Origin: Bolinopsis microptera
Taxonomy: Eukaryota; Ctenophora; Tentaculata; Lobata; Bolinopsidae
Direction of reading: 5' to 3'
NCBI RefSeq assembly: GCF_026151205.1
Contig: NC_087072.1
Location: 6,496,084-6,560,083, forward strand
DNA: 64,000 nucleotides
A program made the position numbers and the translations under genes. The first letter of the stretch is position 1. Each line of letters starts with the position of its first letter. The notes under the pieces are model-generated. The model made no database searches. It saw nothing but the letters and a program-made list of their open reading frames with translations, and was not told the DNA's origin. This document shows positions 1 to 13,000 of this stretch, in pieces.

Positions 1-60
1 ACTAAACTCATCAGTCATCACACCAAACTGTATATTAATTTGAATCACAAATTCAGCCTG

Positions 61-3000
61 ATGGGTCAAGGAACATCAGCTTATGATCAGTCGGAACTGG
101 CCGAGTTTCAAGATCTGACGTATTTCACAAAACGTGAAGTGTTGCAGTAAGTTATTGTTATAGTTTTACGCTAGAACAGTTAAATTTATTTCTCATCTAT
201 TCAGCTTCGTGCGATGAATCTCGACAAAATAGTACTATTAGAATTCTTTTTGACCAACTTATCAAAGTGATATTTGATTTGAAAAGTTATTTCTAGTTTC
301 TAATTTAATTGACAAGGAAAGGCTGCAAATTATCAAGCTTAAGCTTTTCAGTGTTCATAAAAGATTCGGGGAGCTTGCCCCTGAAAAGATGAAGCTACAT
401 GGCAGGAATCCTACCTTAGCTAAAGAAGATATCTTAGCACTTCCTGAACTCGCAGTAAATATTTTGTTTCTTTCAAAATCAACTTGTACGGTATAATCTT
501 ATGATATACTGGAGGACTGATAAGTAAACGCTAGAGCAGGTTATTTGCTGGTTCACCTGGTTGGAATGCTATGACATGAGAGGGGATGGTTCAAATAATA
601 TGACGTCATCATTTTAAGGGGAGGAAGTAATAATATGCTCTCTGTAGTCTGCTACCATGACTTACCTAACAACTTCCTACTTCAGGCTAATCCCTTCAAA
701 GAACGTATACTAGAGGTGTTCTCAGACACAGGTGACGGACACATGAACTTTGAGCAGTTCCTGGACATGATGAGTCAGTTAAGCAGCAAGGTTAGTATTC
801 CTTTACCTCATTGTTTAAAGGTTAGTATTCCTTTACCTCATTGTTTAAAGGTTAGTATTCCTTTACCTCATTGTTTAAAGGTTAGTATTCCTTTACCTCA
901 TTGTTTAAAGGTTAGTATTCCTTTACCTCATTGTTTAAAGTCCTGCTTCTTTGTGTGTAAATCAGATGACAGGCCCGTTATAATCTCGTATCTACAGACG
1001 TAAGATAGACTGTGTGTGTCGTGAGGCTGTTAGTGCTTTAGTGTTGACTATCAACTATCTTACATTTAAATGATAGCTGATATTTCTTACTATCATCATT
1101 CATCAGCAGATAGAACACAGTATTAGTAGTAGTACTGTCTGAAATATAAGTATTATTTAATAAAATCTAGTGTTTTGAGTTTTGTCGTATCAAACCATTG
1201 TTCGGATATAGTAGTCACTCAATATGAGCCGGTAGAAATGGTAGATTTCAAGATAAAGAAAGCTGCACAAATCAACACATATATCAATGTATGAATGTAC
1301 AATGTATATTGTACATTGTCTAGTTTGCTTTATACATTTTGGGTTGCACCACTTGAAATGCGAACTGTTTATTCAGACAAAGCTACTACAGTGAAGTAAT
1401 TATATATTTTAATCCTGATAATATGTCCTTTAGATTACTCTGGTTTGATCTATTTGCATTTATATCTTCGGAATATTGTAGCTTTCAATACTCCAATACG
1501 TCCATTGCACCAACTTACCTTTTTGAGTTTTTGATAGGAATGTGCTCCTTGAGTGTTCTCAATGCACGTGGTCATTATATAATGGCTAGATAATGTGTAC
1601 GAGCATTGTTAACTGTACTACTGTAAAATAGGCTTTATATTGTCTCTCTCTATTGAGGTATGGTGTGTACACGGTTATTGTTGTGGTCAAGTGACGCGTG
1701 AGTCTCATTAATGTGGGGTTAACTCTTGTCACTAATAGTGTAATGTTTCAGGCTCCCTTGGAAACAAAGATAGACTTCGCTTTCAAGATATACGGTAAGT
1801 CTTTGCTAGGGGAATGTACAGAGTACATTACAGTTATACATTTAAAGCAAGCATTCAGGAAATGTAGCAACATGTTGCAGACTGCACATTGTGGAGTCAA
1901 GACAGTGGTTACTGTGTTTACACACATAACAGTTCAACTTATTTTAATATTTTGAAACAGTGTGTGTTTACATCAACCTACATAAAATACAAAAGTAACA
2001 AACTTTTGTGATGTAACCTAACTAATTAAAGTGTAGTGTAGGTATGTAATATATGTATGGATTTTGATACGTTTCCACACAAAGGCTGAATATCTCAAAA
2101 CTAAAAATGATATTCAGATTTCAACGAGGACGGTCAGATCTGTGAGAATGATCTACAGAAAGTGATACTGTTTCTAGTACAACCTGCAGTCACTGGAGCC
2201 ACTTTGAGTGGTGACGAGAGGAATCAAGTCATTAAAAACGTAAGATAGAATTCTTATTTCTTACCTTAGGGAATGTATTGTACAATTTGTAGCATGTTTT
2301 TAGTGGGTAAAAACTTATAACACGTGATCTAATGACATGGTTAATAACCATTTGTGTAGAAATTGAAAAATGAATGAGACATTAAGGTTCCTAAACATGG
2401 AATTCGTTAATTATAGTTTGGTAGATCTGCTGTATAACGATCTGAGTGATCGCCAGACAGTGCTGGCAAATCGAAATTTTGACCTAATTTTCAAATGGGC
2501 GATCCCTATAATCATCATGTGATGATTATACCCCACCAATGGTTATGTAAGATTTACCAAAATCACAACAATCAAATTGTTGATACCTACTACATATTGT
2601 ACAAGGTGGGGACAGGGGAGGGGCATAATCATCACATTTTTCTTGGTAATTATTGGGTTAATGTAATCCGGTTATGTTCATGTGTTAGCATTTTTCTATA
2701 CGTACTCCCTTCTATTTATATTAAGTGCAGTAGTGTACGCTGCAGTGGGTATGGTAATTATTGGTAGCCGTGTAGTGTTTCACTGCAACTTACTGAATAT
2801 GTTCTTGTTGGGTTAATATATTTAGGATGATATATCTAGGATGATAATATATCTAGGATGATAGCACATATTAATTTAACATACATCATATAATAACTGC
2901 TAGCTACTACGTCAGCCACTCGGCTCTACTAAATTATCGTGTAATCTAGTCTTCTAGTTATTTATAATACACCACCTGTTTATTAGATCGTAAGAAAAAA

Positions 3001-6000
3001 CCGGTTAGTTATCAGTGGTCAATGGACAGTGATGATTTGAGGTCCACGAGCACTGAGCTCTAAAAAGCGCCCATAATATAACTTCTTACAAACGATGTAG
3101 GTATCAGATTACTGAATCTTATTTCAAACCAGGCTCTCGGCTACTGTCTTCCCACGAATGATAATTAGAAGCTCGTGGTTGCAGTGAGGTCCATTTGAGG
3201 GATAATATCGTGGGCGAACACAAAGGATTTTACTTGCATTATAATACACAGTACGTTCTGGACCTACGAGGGGGCATGTTACACATGTGTTGTTCTAACC
3301 GACCACTTTTATGAGGGTTATATATATCATATAATATGTCACCGTAAAAGTGGTCGATCATACCAACACATATAGCACCTTTCCTTGGCATGCTCAGAGA
3401 TGTTATATAACATCTCTGAGCATGTCAAGGGAAGGTGTTATTTTTGTAACAGTCGCACCTACTAAATACTTTCAGTACTGTCTTGCGTAATGTTTCGGGT
3501 TTATATGCTTTTTCATTCTAAGTAGTTCAAATTTCCAGCTAGAATATATTCAAACCTAAAACACGTGAACAATTTTGGTTCATTTTCTTCTTTTATCTTG
3601 AACGTTAAAAGATCATAATATTAAGTTGTGAACACGAATAGCACATGAAGATATTTAAAGGAGTCTATATCTCTTAATTTCAATCGTAAAATAAACACAG
3701 TGCAAAGGTGCAAGTTTACACTTCTCACTATTCCCGCGGGAGGAGGGGTTACTGGTGGAATTGACCAGACACAATAACACATCGTACATTGATTCTTATT
3801 ATGTTATTATTATTATCAAGAGCAAATACAGTTGTAGACTGAAATCAACATGAGATATTTTCAACAATCATTTATACGCACCAGAGATTGTGTATCTCTT
3901 TTGTTGTTGACAAATGACAAACATTCTCATTATCCTGTGTTAATAATGTACAATACTGCTAGCAGAAGAGCTGTCGTACTGGTAATAAAAAAGAAGAGAC
4001 GGCTTTAAGTGACTCCCAGATTAATGACATAGTCAGGAATGTACGTAAGGAATGTGTGCTCTTGAATAATCAAAAAATAAAATAAAATCCTTGATCCATT
4101 TTCAAGCTGGTTTTGTTGATCATTTTAACAAAAATAATTGATTTCTAATTTAAATTTTATGATGAAGCTGACCAATTAATTCTGACGAAGAAAGAGTTAA
4201 ATAAATGATTTATCAATTAATTTTTGACTACGCTTAGATGATTCTCACAATTGCATTTTTAAAAGCAAAATATTTTGACATTATCAGTAAATAACAATGC
4301 TGACAATTTTTCGAAGAGCAGTTTTAAACTTCTCTAGCAGAAGCTATGTGATCCTTTTTTACCTCAAAATATTCTTATAAACGAGTCTAGTATGGTAACA
4401 TTCCTCAAATCGAGAGTGTATTATATCACCTCTTTAATATATTCTATTAAATTCAAGTAAGTTAATTCTCTCGCATATTATTTAAATTCAGGTTTGTATT
4501 AAATTTATAATCCACCCTAACACAGAGCGTTATCACGGATGATCAAATTAAAAAATTAGCCGGGAAGGTAAGTTTAATGTTCAGGCAATCCTTGCTTACT
4601 CTTACGTAACTGCTGATTAAAAAGTAAATAAGAAAAAGAAGGCGGTGGTCCGGTTGGAGTACACAATAGAAACTTGTACGGTGATAAATGTCGAATTATG
4701 TTGCAATTTGAGAGAACTATGACAATTAACGAATCATTTCCTGAACAGTTAAGTGTAAAATTGATTGGCATGGTAATGGTTGCATCACTAATTTTGTACC
4801 TTTTAATGGAAAATGTTATTTTATGTAATTGTATCTCAATTAACTAATAGTAATGGTCTATTATAATATAATTAAAATTAATGTTTATCTGATGAGAGTA
4901 TCAGAATGTTATCTAAGGTAAATCAAACTAATTATACATTTCATTTCGAAAAAACCCGATATTATCCTAAGAATGTATATTATGTCCTTTATCTGAAAAA
5001 GGAAACCAAATAAGAGGCGAAATTTAACGTTGAGACGATGTACAAGGCGTTGCCCAAATCATTCGTATTCAGATAGTTCTGTGTCCAGCAAAATGTGCGA
5101 GAGCTGGTTGATTACTGCTAATTGCTGATTGTATCTGATTATATGGCTGGTAAGGAGCTTATCACCTACAACTACTCGTAAGGTTCTATAAAATGAATGC
5201 CTACTTAAGAGCTGGTTTATATGTCGTTAGTAAGACCAAGATAATGACGATGACATAATAATATTACATAGTATTGATTAATAATAATATTAACATAGTG
5301 TTGATTCCCGATGTTGATTATTTTTATTTTTTGTGGTCAAGGAGACAAAATAAATATGAAGGTAATTTAGCAGAAATCTTATAATTAGCGTCTTTTACAT
5401 TTTCCACTACCCAGGTAATAAGCGAGATGGATATGGATGACGATGGCTCAATATCCTACTTGGACTTTAAGCACGGGATGAGCAAACTAAATGGCTTCGA
5501 GGAGTAAGTAATTTACAGATCATCTTCTTAGATGACGTAATGCAGTTTTTCAAAGGGTCTACATTTAATGCGACCTGGAACACGCGCATGTAAAAATGTT
5601 CGACCATTGACGCAAATGTTGCGCGCGCGCATGCATCCATATTATATTATCTAAGTAAACTATAGGTAAAAATATAATATTAATCATAAGCTAAAATGTA
5701 CTAATCTTTGTATTCTAAATGGGGAAAAAGAAGAAACATTGTCAGTCAGTCGAGAAAATTGTCAGTCAGGCTATATGGCAGCTTTGTAGATGTTGTGACT
5801 ATGCTAGTAGTGGTCCCAGGCTTATATATATCATATAATATATATTATATCATGCATCTTACATTAGTTAAGGTTCGTTCGGTTCAATTCGCGTCGTTCA
5901 TGCAGCCCGCGCAGTATGCATATAATTAAAAAACTTAGCTAAGATCCATAACATAAACATAAGCTAAAACAAGCTACAAATTGCTCACAATTAAGACAGA

Positions 6001-6270
6001 TACCTGCGATAATCACCCTTGTTAACTTAATTAGCTTATTATGTTGATGGACGATACCCAGTTTTAGTGTGCACTAACTGACTAAAGAATTATACTTAAG
6101 AACTGCAGCCCTCAACCTTTCAGCCGCTATGATATAGTAGAATGACTTCCAGTTTGGGCTTAATTTGATAATAATGTTGCCATCGTTTTCTTAAAATCGA
6201 TATGATTGAGATCTATATGATGGAAATTAATGAAGCTTTATATTTCAGGAGTTTTAAGGTTACTCTATAA
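61..6270 (+). CDS. Calcium- and integrin-binding (CIB) family EF-hand protein, 7 exons, 189 aa
   Basis: Exons by splice signals and phase: 61-146, 352-454, 686-790, 1752-1794, 2118-2239, 5415-5503 and 6249-6270. Together they give 570 nt with one open frame and a TAA stop. CIB proteins are small Ca2+/Mg2+ sensors that bind integrin tails, TMC channel complexes and kinases. The N-terminus MGQG fits N-myristoylation. FQDLTYFTKREVL, LPELAANPFKERI and FKIYDFNEDG are CIB hallmarks. EF3 loop (about 113-124) is DFNEDGQICEND and EF4 loop (159-170) is DMDDDGSISYLD; both keep Asp at positions 1, 3 (Asn in EF3), 5 and 12, and Asp12 in EF3 matches the Mg2+-tolerant site of vertebrate CIBs. The protein ends SFKVTL, like the hydrophobic CIB tail, and the length matches CIB1-4 (about 187-191). 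Exon 3 runs into a minisatellite that copies its donor site, and intron 5 holds a possible extra exon. Which CIB paralogue it is cannot be said. Confidence 0.93.
791..940 (+). repeat. Five 30-bp tandem copies carrying the CIB exon-3 splice donor
   Basis: Five identical 30-bp units (791-820, 821-850, 851-880, 881-910, 911-940) start GTTAGTATTCCTTTACCTCA and end TTTAAAG. The true exon ends AAG just before unit 1, so every unit recreates AAG|GTTAGT. Read through in the CIB frame, each unit encodes VSIPLPHCLK with no stop. Five equivalent 5' splice sites therefore lie in a row, and use of a later one would add 10, 20, 30 or 40 residues between EF2 and EF3. The copies show no differences, so the expansion looks recent. 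Confidence 0.97.
3300..3439. repeat. Two adjacent inverted repeats in CIB intron 5
   Basis: The first hairpin has 12-bp perfect arms CGACCACTTTTA (3300-3311 and 3345-3356) around an AT-rich loop. The second is a 66-bp near-perfect palindrome (3374-3406 and 3407-3439) with about three mismatches per arm and no loop, centred on GTTATATAAC. No coding potential is seen. They may be small foldback elements. Confidence 0.85.
4526..4567 (+). other. Candidate alternative 42-nt CIB exon
   Basis: Between CACAG at 4521-4525 and the strong donor GTAAGT at 4568 lies a 42-nt stretch that is phase 0 at both ends and reads SVITDDQIKKLAGK. This resembles the helix that leads into EF4 in CIB proteins (family pattern L-x-x-E-x-x-x-L-x-x-x-V), the same role played by the end of exon 5 (LSGDERNQVIKN). 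It can join in frame to exon 6 (VISEMDMDDDG). Included after exon 5 it would insert 14 aa. If exon 5 used an internal donor after VILFL (GTACAA), it would replace that exon's tail and restore CIB2-like spacing. The acceptor pyrimidine tract is weak. Confidence 0.5.
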
Positions 6271-7099
6271 ACTTGATAAAATCAGACAGGCGCTTTTAAT
6301 GACTTCGGGATTCAGAACTGGTGTTACAAGAAACCGGATTGAACAAATTGCATGAAAGAAAAGACATTTCGTATTGGTTGACCAAGTTAGATTTTGTTAG
6401 TGGAATTGGGCATAGATTATGATCAACAGGATCAGCTGCCGATTTCGAGAATGCATTTCTGCACGTTCTAATTTATTTCAGAAATGCGATTTATTTTAAA
6501 TTCTTTAATTCTACTATCTGACGAAATAAAGTTTTTTGACCAAACTGATGCTTATTTGAGAATCAAACTATTTTTGTGATTATTTATAAATAGTATATAC
6601 AAGCAGGGAGTTTCTTTTGATTTTTTGCTAAATTTTTAAATGTTATGTAATTTATGCCTTGTTTGGTAGATGAAAAATTAGAACTATCGAAAAAGTTGTC
6701 TTGATTTGTCTTGCTTAGGCTAATTGGTACAATGGGTTTCAAAAATATCTTTTAGCAAATGAAATGTGAATCTTGCATAATATTACAATTACACAGCAAC
6801 AAATTTACCTATCGCAAACAAAAAATCTCAACACAATTTGTCAATCGCCAACACTAAAACGATGAATATCATAAAATCAATAAAAATAGTCTGATTGTAA
6901 TTTGTAAAAGATGAACTATAATGAGTCTGAATTTTATGCTTCATAACGGGTAACGTCTTTGATCTTTAATCCCATGGGTAATACCTAGCAGTTATTGAGA
7001 TTCTTCTGTGTGTGAGAGGGCGACAAACAATTTCCCACTATATAATTCTGTTTGATCAACTTTTTGGATGATTTGAGGTCGGTTGAACTGTCAGATAAA
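6271..7099. other. Convergent intergenic spacer between CIB and pseudokinase genes
   Basis: About 830 bp of AT-rich DNA separates the two stop codons. It should hold both 3' UTRs. Apart from AATAAA motifs I see no repeat, RNA gene or further exon. Confidence 0.6.
6525..6530 (+). promoter_or_regulatory. Possible polyadenylation signal of the CIB gene
   Basis: AATAAA lies about 255 nt after the CIB stop codon and is followed within 10 nt by a T-rich stretch. The position suits a 3' UTR, but this hexamer is common in AT-rich DNA. Confidence 0.45.
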
Positions 7100-10000
7100 T
7101 CACTCCACAGCGATAGCATCAGCATAATCTATTCTCTCAATAGCACGCATGATGTCTTCTGTCTGCATCTGAAACCGTCTGTTAATCTCCGTGGCAGTGC
7201 TGGTTTGAGCCTCGTTGTTTTCTCTGATGTTCATGTTGTACCTCATTTCTTCATCTCGGTCTGATGTGTTGCGGAGGGCGTTCATCAAGAACCTGTGCTC
7301 GAGATCGTAGTGCTCCCTCGCGTTCTTCAGCTCCTCCTCATGCTGGTCGTTCATGTATTTCAGCATCATTGTCAGCTCATGCTTTTGTAACTTTCCGAGA
7401 AAGTTTACCTTAATTGAATCATTAGAGTTAGAGCCCCCGTTGGCGTTTGAAAGGGCATCCTGTATGGCCTGAAACCTGCTCATAAAATACTGTCGCAGTA
7501 AACTCAGTTCAGCACAGTAATCCATATCTACTTTATCAAGATCTCTTTTCAATTCTTCCTTCTTCTTGTCTTCTTTGATACCACGTTGATCAATACTATT
7601 GCGTCTTGAAATACCTGACTCCGAAACCTCCTCTACAACATCCACAATTATATCAGGTTCCGAGTCTTTGTAAAAGTCCATGTAGGAAGGAGTATAATTT
7701 TCAGCTTCTTTTACTTTTACTGTTTTGTCGTTGTACTGATTTGGACCATTTGATTTGTCACGCTGAGCAGACGGAGAACTCATAGGGTCTGATCTTACGT
7801 TTTCGGAAGATTTAGATAGTCGTGGTACGGGCTGCACCGGTCCTGGGCTTGGCAGATTGGTTTCTTGATCGGGAGGATCGGGCAGTTTTCTACCCTCGCT
7901 AACACTCGGAAGTGGTGGAGATTTGAAAACCTCAAAATCTCCCTTCTTCATGGTATCGCTGTCTACAAAAAGGTCTGAGTCAGTGCTGCTACTTGAGCCT
8001 CGGCTTCGCCTATTCTCTGATTGAGAGGGGGCTGGTTTAGTAGCTGGTTTGTCTTGTTGGGAAACATTATTTCGCCTCTGACCGACAGGACTTGATTTGG
8101 TTCGTTTGATATCAGGTTTTTTGAGCTGTTGGTCCGGTGGTGTGAATGATGAGTTACGCTGCAATGACTGAGGTGGAGAGACGGCTCCTGGATTGGTGAA
8201 CTCCGTTGTTCGCGTGTTTGAGCTGTTGTTTTCCTGGCTCCTAGCGTTTTGTGAGGGACTCCAAACAAGTGTTCCACTTTGAGCCCAGACACCTTCGTCC
8301 AGAGGGACGTCTTCAGTTCTCTGCTCAGCTGAGGATAGACGGTGTAAGTAACGGATATTCAGATATGATTAGTATGCTGTTTTGACTTTTGTGCCTCATC
8401 ATAGATATTAGATATATAATATGTATCTCGAAATCTCACAAATTCAGGTACGTTGATCGAATTGATCAACGCGCGTAACGCATTCGCGCGCGCAACGTGA
8501 TATTTGTTGCAGTAAGGACAGACAAACTTTATTATACCACAAGAATAGTGATGCGCGTTACATCAATATAGACATTAATTCTGCTAGCATATGAATACAG
8601 ATGTTTTCTTTCGACTTGTAAGATTGCCAAGAGCTAATCTTTTCACGTTAAAGATATGTTATGGTCACTGGGTTCAGAATAAAGCTAGCTGATTAATACA
8701 GCTGAAGTATATACATAATTTGAAACCACGGTTGAATGAATGAGGCTGCCATGTTGTACTAACGAGGGAGTGCTATTATTGTTGTGTCTACATGCTAAAA
8801 TTAATTACGGTAATAATCACATCGTTATTAAGGGGAGATCAGATCTTTTCACATTATCTATCGCATATAACGCATGTCTTATTCCATACCTAACATCCAG
8901 CAAATCCTCATGGTACTAAGATATTATGATTCATTTTTGCTTCCTAATCCACAACCCACGCGTGTAACTTAATTTGAGTTATTAGATAGATATCCCCTTG
9001 CCAGTGTACGGTGTACCTATATTTGCATGTCAACTGTCAAGATCTAGTCCAGACAATCTCACTAACTTCTGGATAAATACTGGGCAGGTTTACAAGAATT
9101 TTACCGATTTGCGGGAAACATCACGTCGCCTCTTAGAACACTGATAGTGATTGCCATATTCCATGCGAACTGTAATGTTCATTGCATCGGGCCGCGGGCG
9201 TGCCCGTGGGCTGCAATCATTAGTTCATAGTATGGTGAACTACTAGGAAAGCTATGTTGACATATAAGGTCATAAGGACTATATTAACTGAGAATAGTTT
9301 CTTCTGCATTGAGTTTATGTAATATAATAAAGAAAATAGAGGTTAAAATGTATGAACCAAGCCTGGACCGAGTATAAACAAACCAAGAAGACGATAAAAA
9401 TCTCATCAAATATAATCTTATGTGGATAATTTGATCAAGCCCAGTCATCTAGGCAGGCAAGTTCACCTAATACAACTTTTCAATTCGACTTAGGAGTCAC
9501 ACTCATGATTGCATGGGGATGGTACACGCAAAAGAATAATGGAAATGTGACTTATAAGTTACAATTCATATATTATAAGAATGAAGTCTTTAATGACTTG
9601 GCAGAAATTGATTTGCCACACCGAGAATTATGACGGGAATTTTGTTCTCTTTAGAGTCGCGCTTCCACTGCTATAATGAAGTATGAACCAATTATGATTA
9701 TACAGGTAGTGGTAATAACGTTGGTATTTTTAGCGCTCTTACTTTACCTTTTGGTGGTTCAGATGTTGGTTCAGTGAAAAATCTGCTGTTCTGCTGTTGT
9801 TTCATCTTTATAAACTTCTGCACTATGGTTTGCATCCCCTTATAATCTGTCCTGTGATAAATTTTAATTTAGTCGTGTCACTTTTAAGTGTCCCGTTCCC
9901 AAAAAAAGGATATCGAGTAAAACGCACAATTCTGCTAGTCTCCCTGTTAAAATTGAAGAACTGTTGAGATGACAATATTAATATGGTGACCGTCTTTGTA

Positions 10001-13000
10001 GCACCTTACCAACGCCGGGTGGACTAGTCTTATTTTAAGTAAGTGCATTAATTCGAACGATTAGGAGAATGTTTATTTAAAGCCGCAATGAATATGGCGA
10101 TAATATCTTCTAGTAGCTTTACCGTTGAACGAATAATCCCTAAAGGAATGATGTCGAATATTTGATTTTCCTGCAACAACAGCTTCGTCAGAACCACCGA
10201 AAACGTAAAAATTTCAGGCAAATATTACGAGTGAGACATTACAAGTCAAGGAACAATAATGAAAAAGACTCCACATACAGACAAAGGAGGGCAAAAACTA
10301 TTGCAGGAGAAGAGTGTGGACTGAAATATGATATAGTTGAACTAGTGGTACAAAATTTGAAAATTTGCACAGTTACTTACATACAACAAAAGGTCATATG
10401 TAACTAGAAAGCCCGGGGTCACAGGGAGGAAGTTAATAGTAAAACAAGGAGGAAACTAATAATAAAATGCCATACAATATGTACTGCACGTGCACGCGCA
10501 ACAATCATTGCATGTGCGCATGAGTGTTTCCATTTTCGTCACAATGCAACTTCCTATTTTTCGTCTAATTTATACGTGGGCGGCAATACGTACATAAAAA
10601 TACAAATGTTTCATTTATAAATTGGATAACAAACTGTGAAAATAGTTTGTTTTACTATATCAACTTCATTCCATAATTTTCTTCTGTTTTAGTTTTTGGT
10701 GGAATCTTGTTTGTACACCGTATGTTGACTCTAAGCTTTAGTCAGTCAGCTTTATAGCGGTTTTATAAAGATAACAGCCTTATTCCAATTCCGTAATATC
10801 ACTTTAAATCCAACCGTTAAGCAGCTAGAAAAAAACAACTAAGGTCTGTAATAAAGATAGACTGCTATCTTAATCAAATACACTTTCTTGACATTACTAT
10901 TACTCACTTCTTAATCATCTTCTGTTGTAACAACTGAGTGGCACTTAACCTGTCTCCTGGGTGTTTCTGCAAGCAACACGACAGAAATACCTGAAAAGCA
11001 GGCATTTCAGGTATTTGTTACATCAACACATTGTGACGTACACTGTTAGAGGTGACTAAAATAGAAGAGACAAACGATCAGTTTTACGTAGAATATTAGA
11101 TCTGACAAATTGCATATCCCCCCTGTACTGACGTGTGAGTCTACAAGATAGGGGACCGAGAGGATGAAGTTAGTTTATACCTTAAAAAGCCTAGAAAGCT
11201 GCTCATACCTGCCACAATACCTTAACACGTGACCATGACCAATGATCACGTGATATCGACCAATGACCACTCACAGAGCCATATCTGTCCTATTATTGCA
11301 CATTTGGTGGACCTAAATGCGCTGAAGAAGATGTGCTGTAATATGACACTATTTGACAGTTTCAAAACACTCAGCGTGCTGGCTGTCGACCACTATAATA
11401 TTAAATAAGTTGCCTACCTTAAGATACTTGGACCAGGCGTCAGGGTTGAGGAACTCGGGAGGAGGACGGGCAGGAATGGTGACCATGACACGTGAGGGGT
11501 GGGTTTCTGCGTAGGGAGGCTGACGCTCCGCCAGCTCTATCACTGTGATACCCAGTGACCAGATGTCTGACGCTGATCTGTACCCTTTCTGAAATTTATT
11601 CTGTAGGGGGTTAAATTCAAATTTCATTTACGCAATGAGAATGGTGTAGAGTAAGGAGTTTGGAATTTGAAATAAATGAAACTTACAAAACATTCCATAA
11701 CAATAATATGTTTAAAAACTTTAATTTACATTATGTACATTTTTTAACTGCTGTTTGTTTTGGGATAGGTCAAAGAGACAAGTTGCCATAAAATTCGATA
11801 CATTATGTCATTATTCACAGCATGACATATATCGCAGTGTCTCTTACATCTAAAAAATAGTGCAATTCGTGATCATGACGTAGTTTCCCCCTAAAATATG
11901 GTAATATTTTCCAGTAATCACGGGCACGCGGCGGCTTCTGATACAAGCAGTCAGAACAATGTAATAAATACTTTACGTAGTGCAGTTAACTAGCAGAGAC
12001 ATAAGGATGGGTTAATGGCAGACCATAGCCCGATGATGAGTCATGAATTGTGTGTGTTATTACAGCAATGTACAATGTATTAACGGCTATTCAAGTTCGT
12101 GTATACACGGCCCCCTTAAAGAGGAGTAGCCCCTCCACATTGTTCATGAGTACAGTGTATCTTACCACGGTGGTTCTACGGAATAACGGAATGAATACCG
12201 GACATATTTGCGTTACACCTCCTCCCACCGCAGCCCCCATGGTGATAAACAAATCCACATCTCCAGAGCCCTAAATAAAGTTAATCACATTCTAAACAAG
12301 CCTTTGTCTGGTCCCAGTACTGGCTGAGAAGAAGAGACCACTGTAATGACGGACGCCGGACGCGGCCCTGCTGCTGCTGCTGATGTAATAATAACACAAG
12401 TTACATTGAGCTGCACAGTGGTCTGGCTGTGATCCAGTCTGGTGAGGTGGTCCGGAGACTACAAAGAACTCAAGAACAAGGATCACAACATTCTTCACAT
12501 TCTATGTAACATAATGAGTTTATTATAACATAATTAGCTTAACACACTACACACAAGCTCACACTTTGTACCTTTCGCTTTTACAAATATTACGGTTTAT
12601 GTGTGCCAGTGTGTGGGAGCCCGTATCTTATAGATTGTTATATAAATAGTTTGATCTGAAGGCACAGTCCTGTGTTATGATCAGAGCACAATCCTATGTG
12701 ATACGTACCTCTTGATACCACAACACGGAACACAACGCCATTTATAATGCCCTATTTTAACTTAAAATAGTGTGAGTTGTGACGATATGTGACGTGTTAT
12801 GTTTACCTACGTAGACAACAAAGGAAGGTCCCGTGCAGTACGAGGTGGTGTAGTGAGTAATGGAGCTGCTACACTGACTGCTGGATCCCATTTTGTCAAT
12901 TGTCATAGACTTGGCGGTAACATAATGTCATATCTGACAAATACTGGCCCGCTGCTTTCTAGCGATCAATGTGTCAATTGTTGTGTCCTCGTGTGATTAT

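Noticed and set aside
7963-8292. 109-codon minus-strand frame overlapping the pseudokinase
   Set aside because: It is an alternative frame of the last coding exon, and the other frame carries the MST-like motifs and joins in phase to exon 6.
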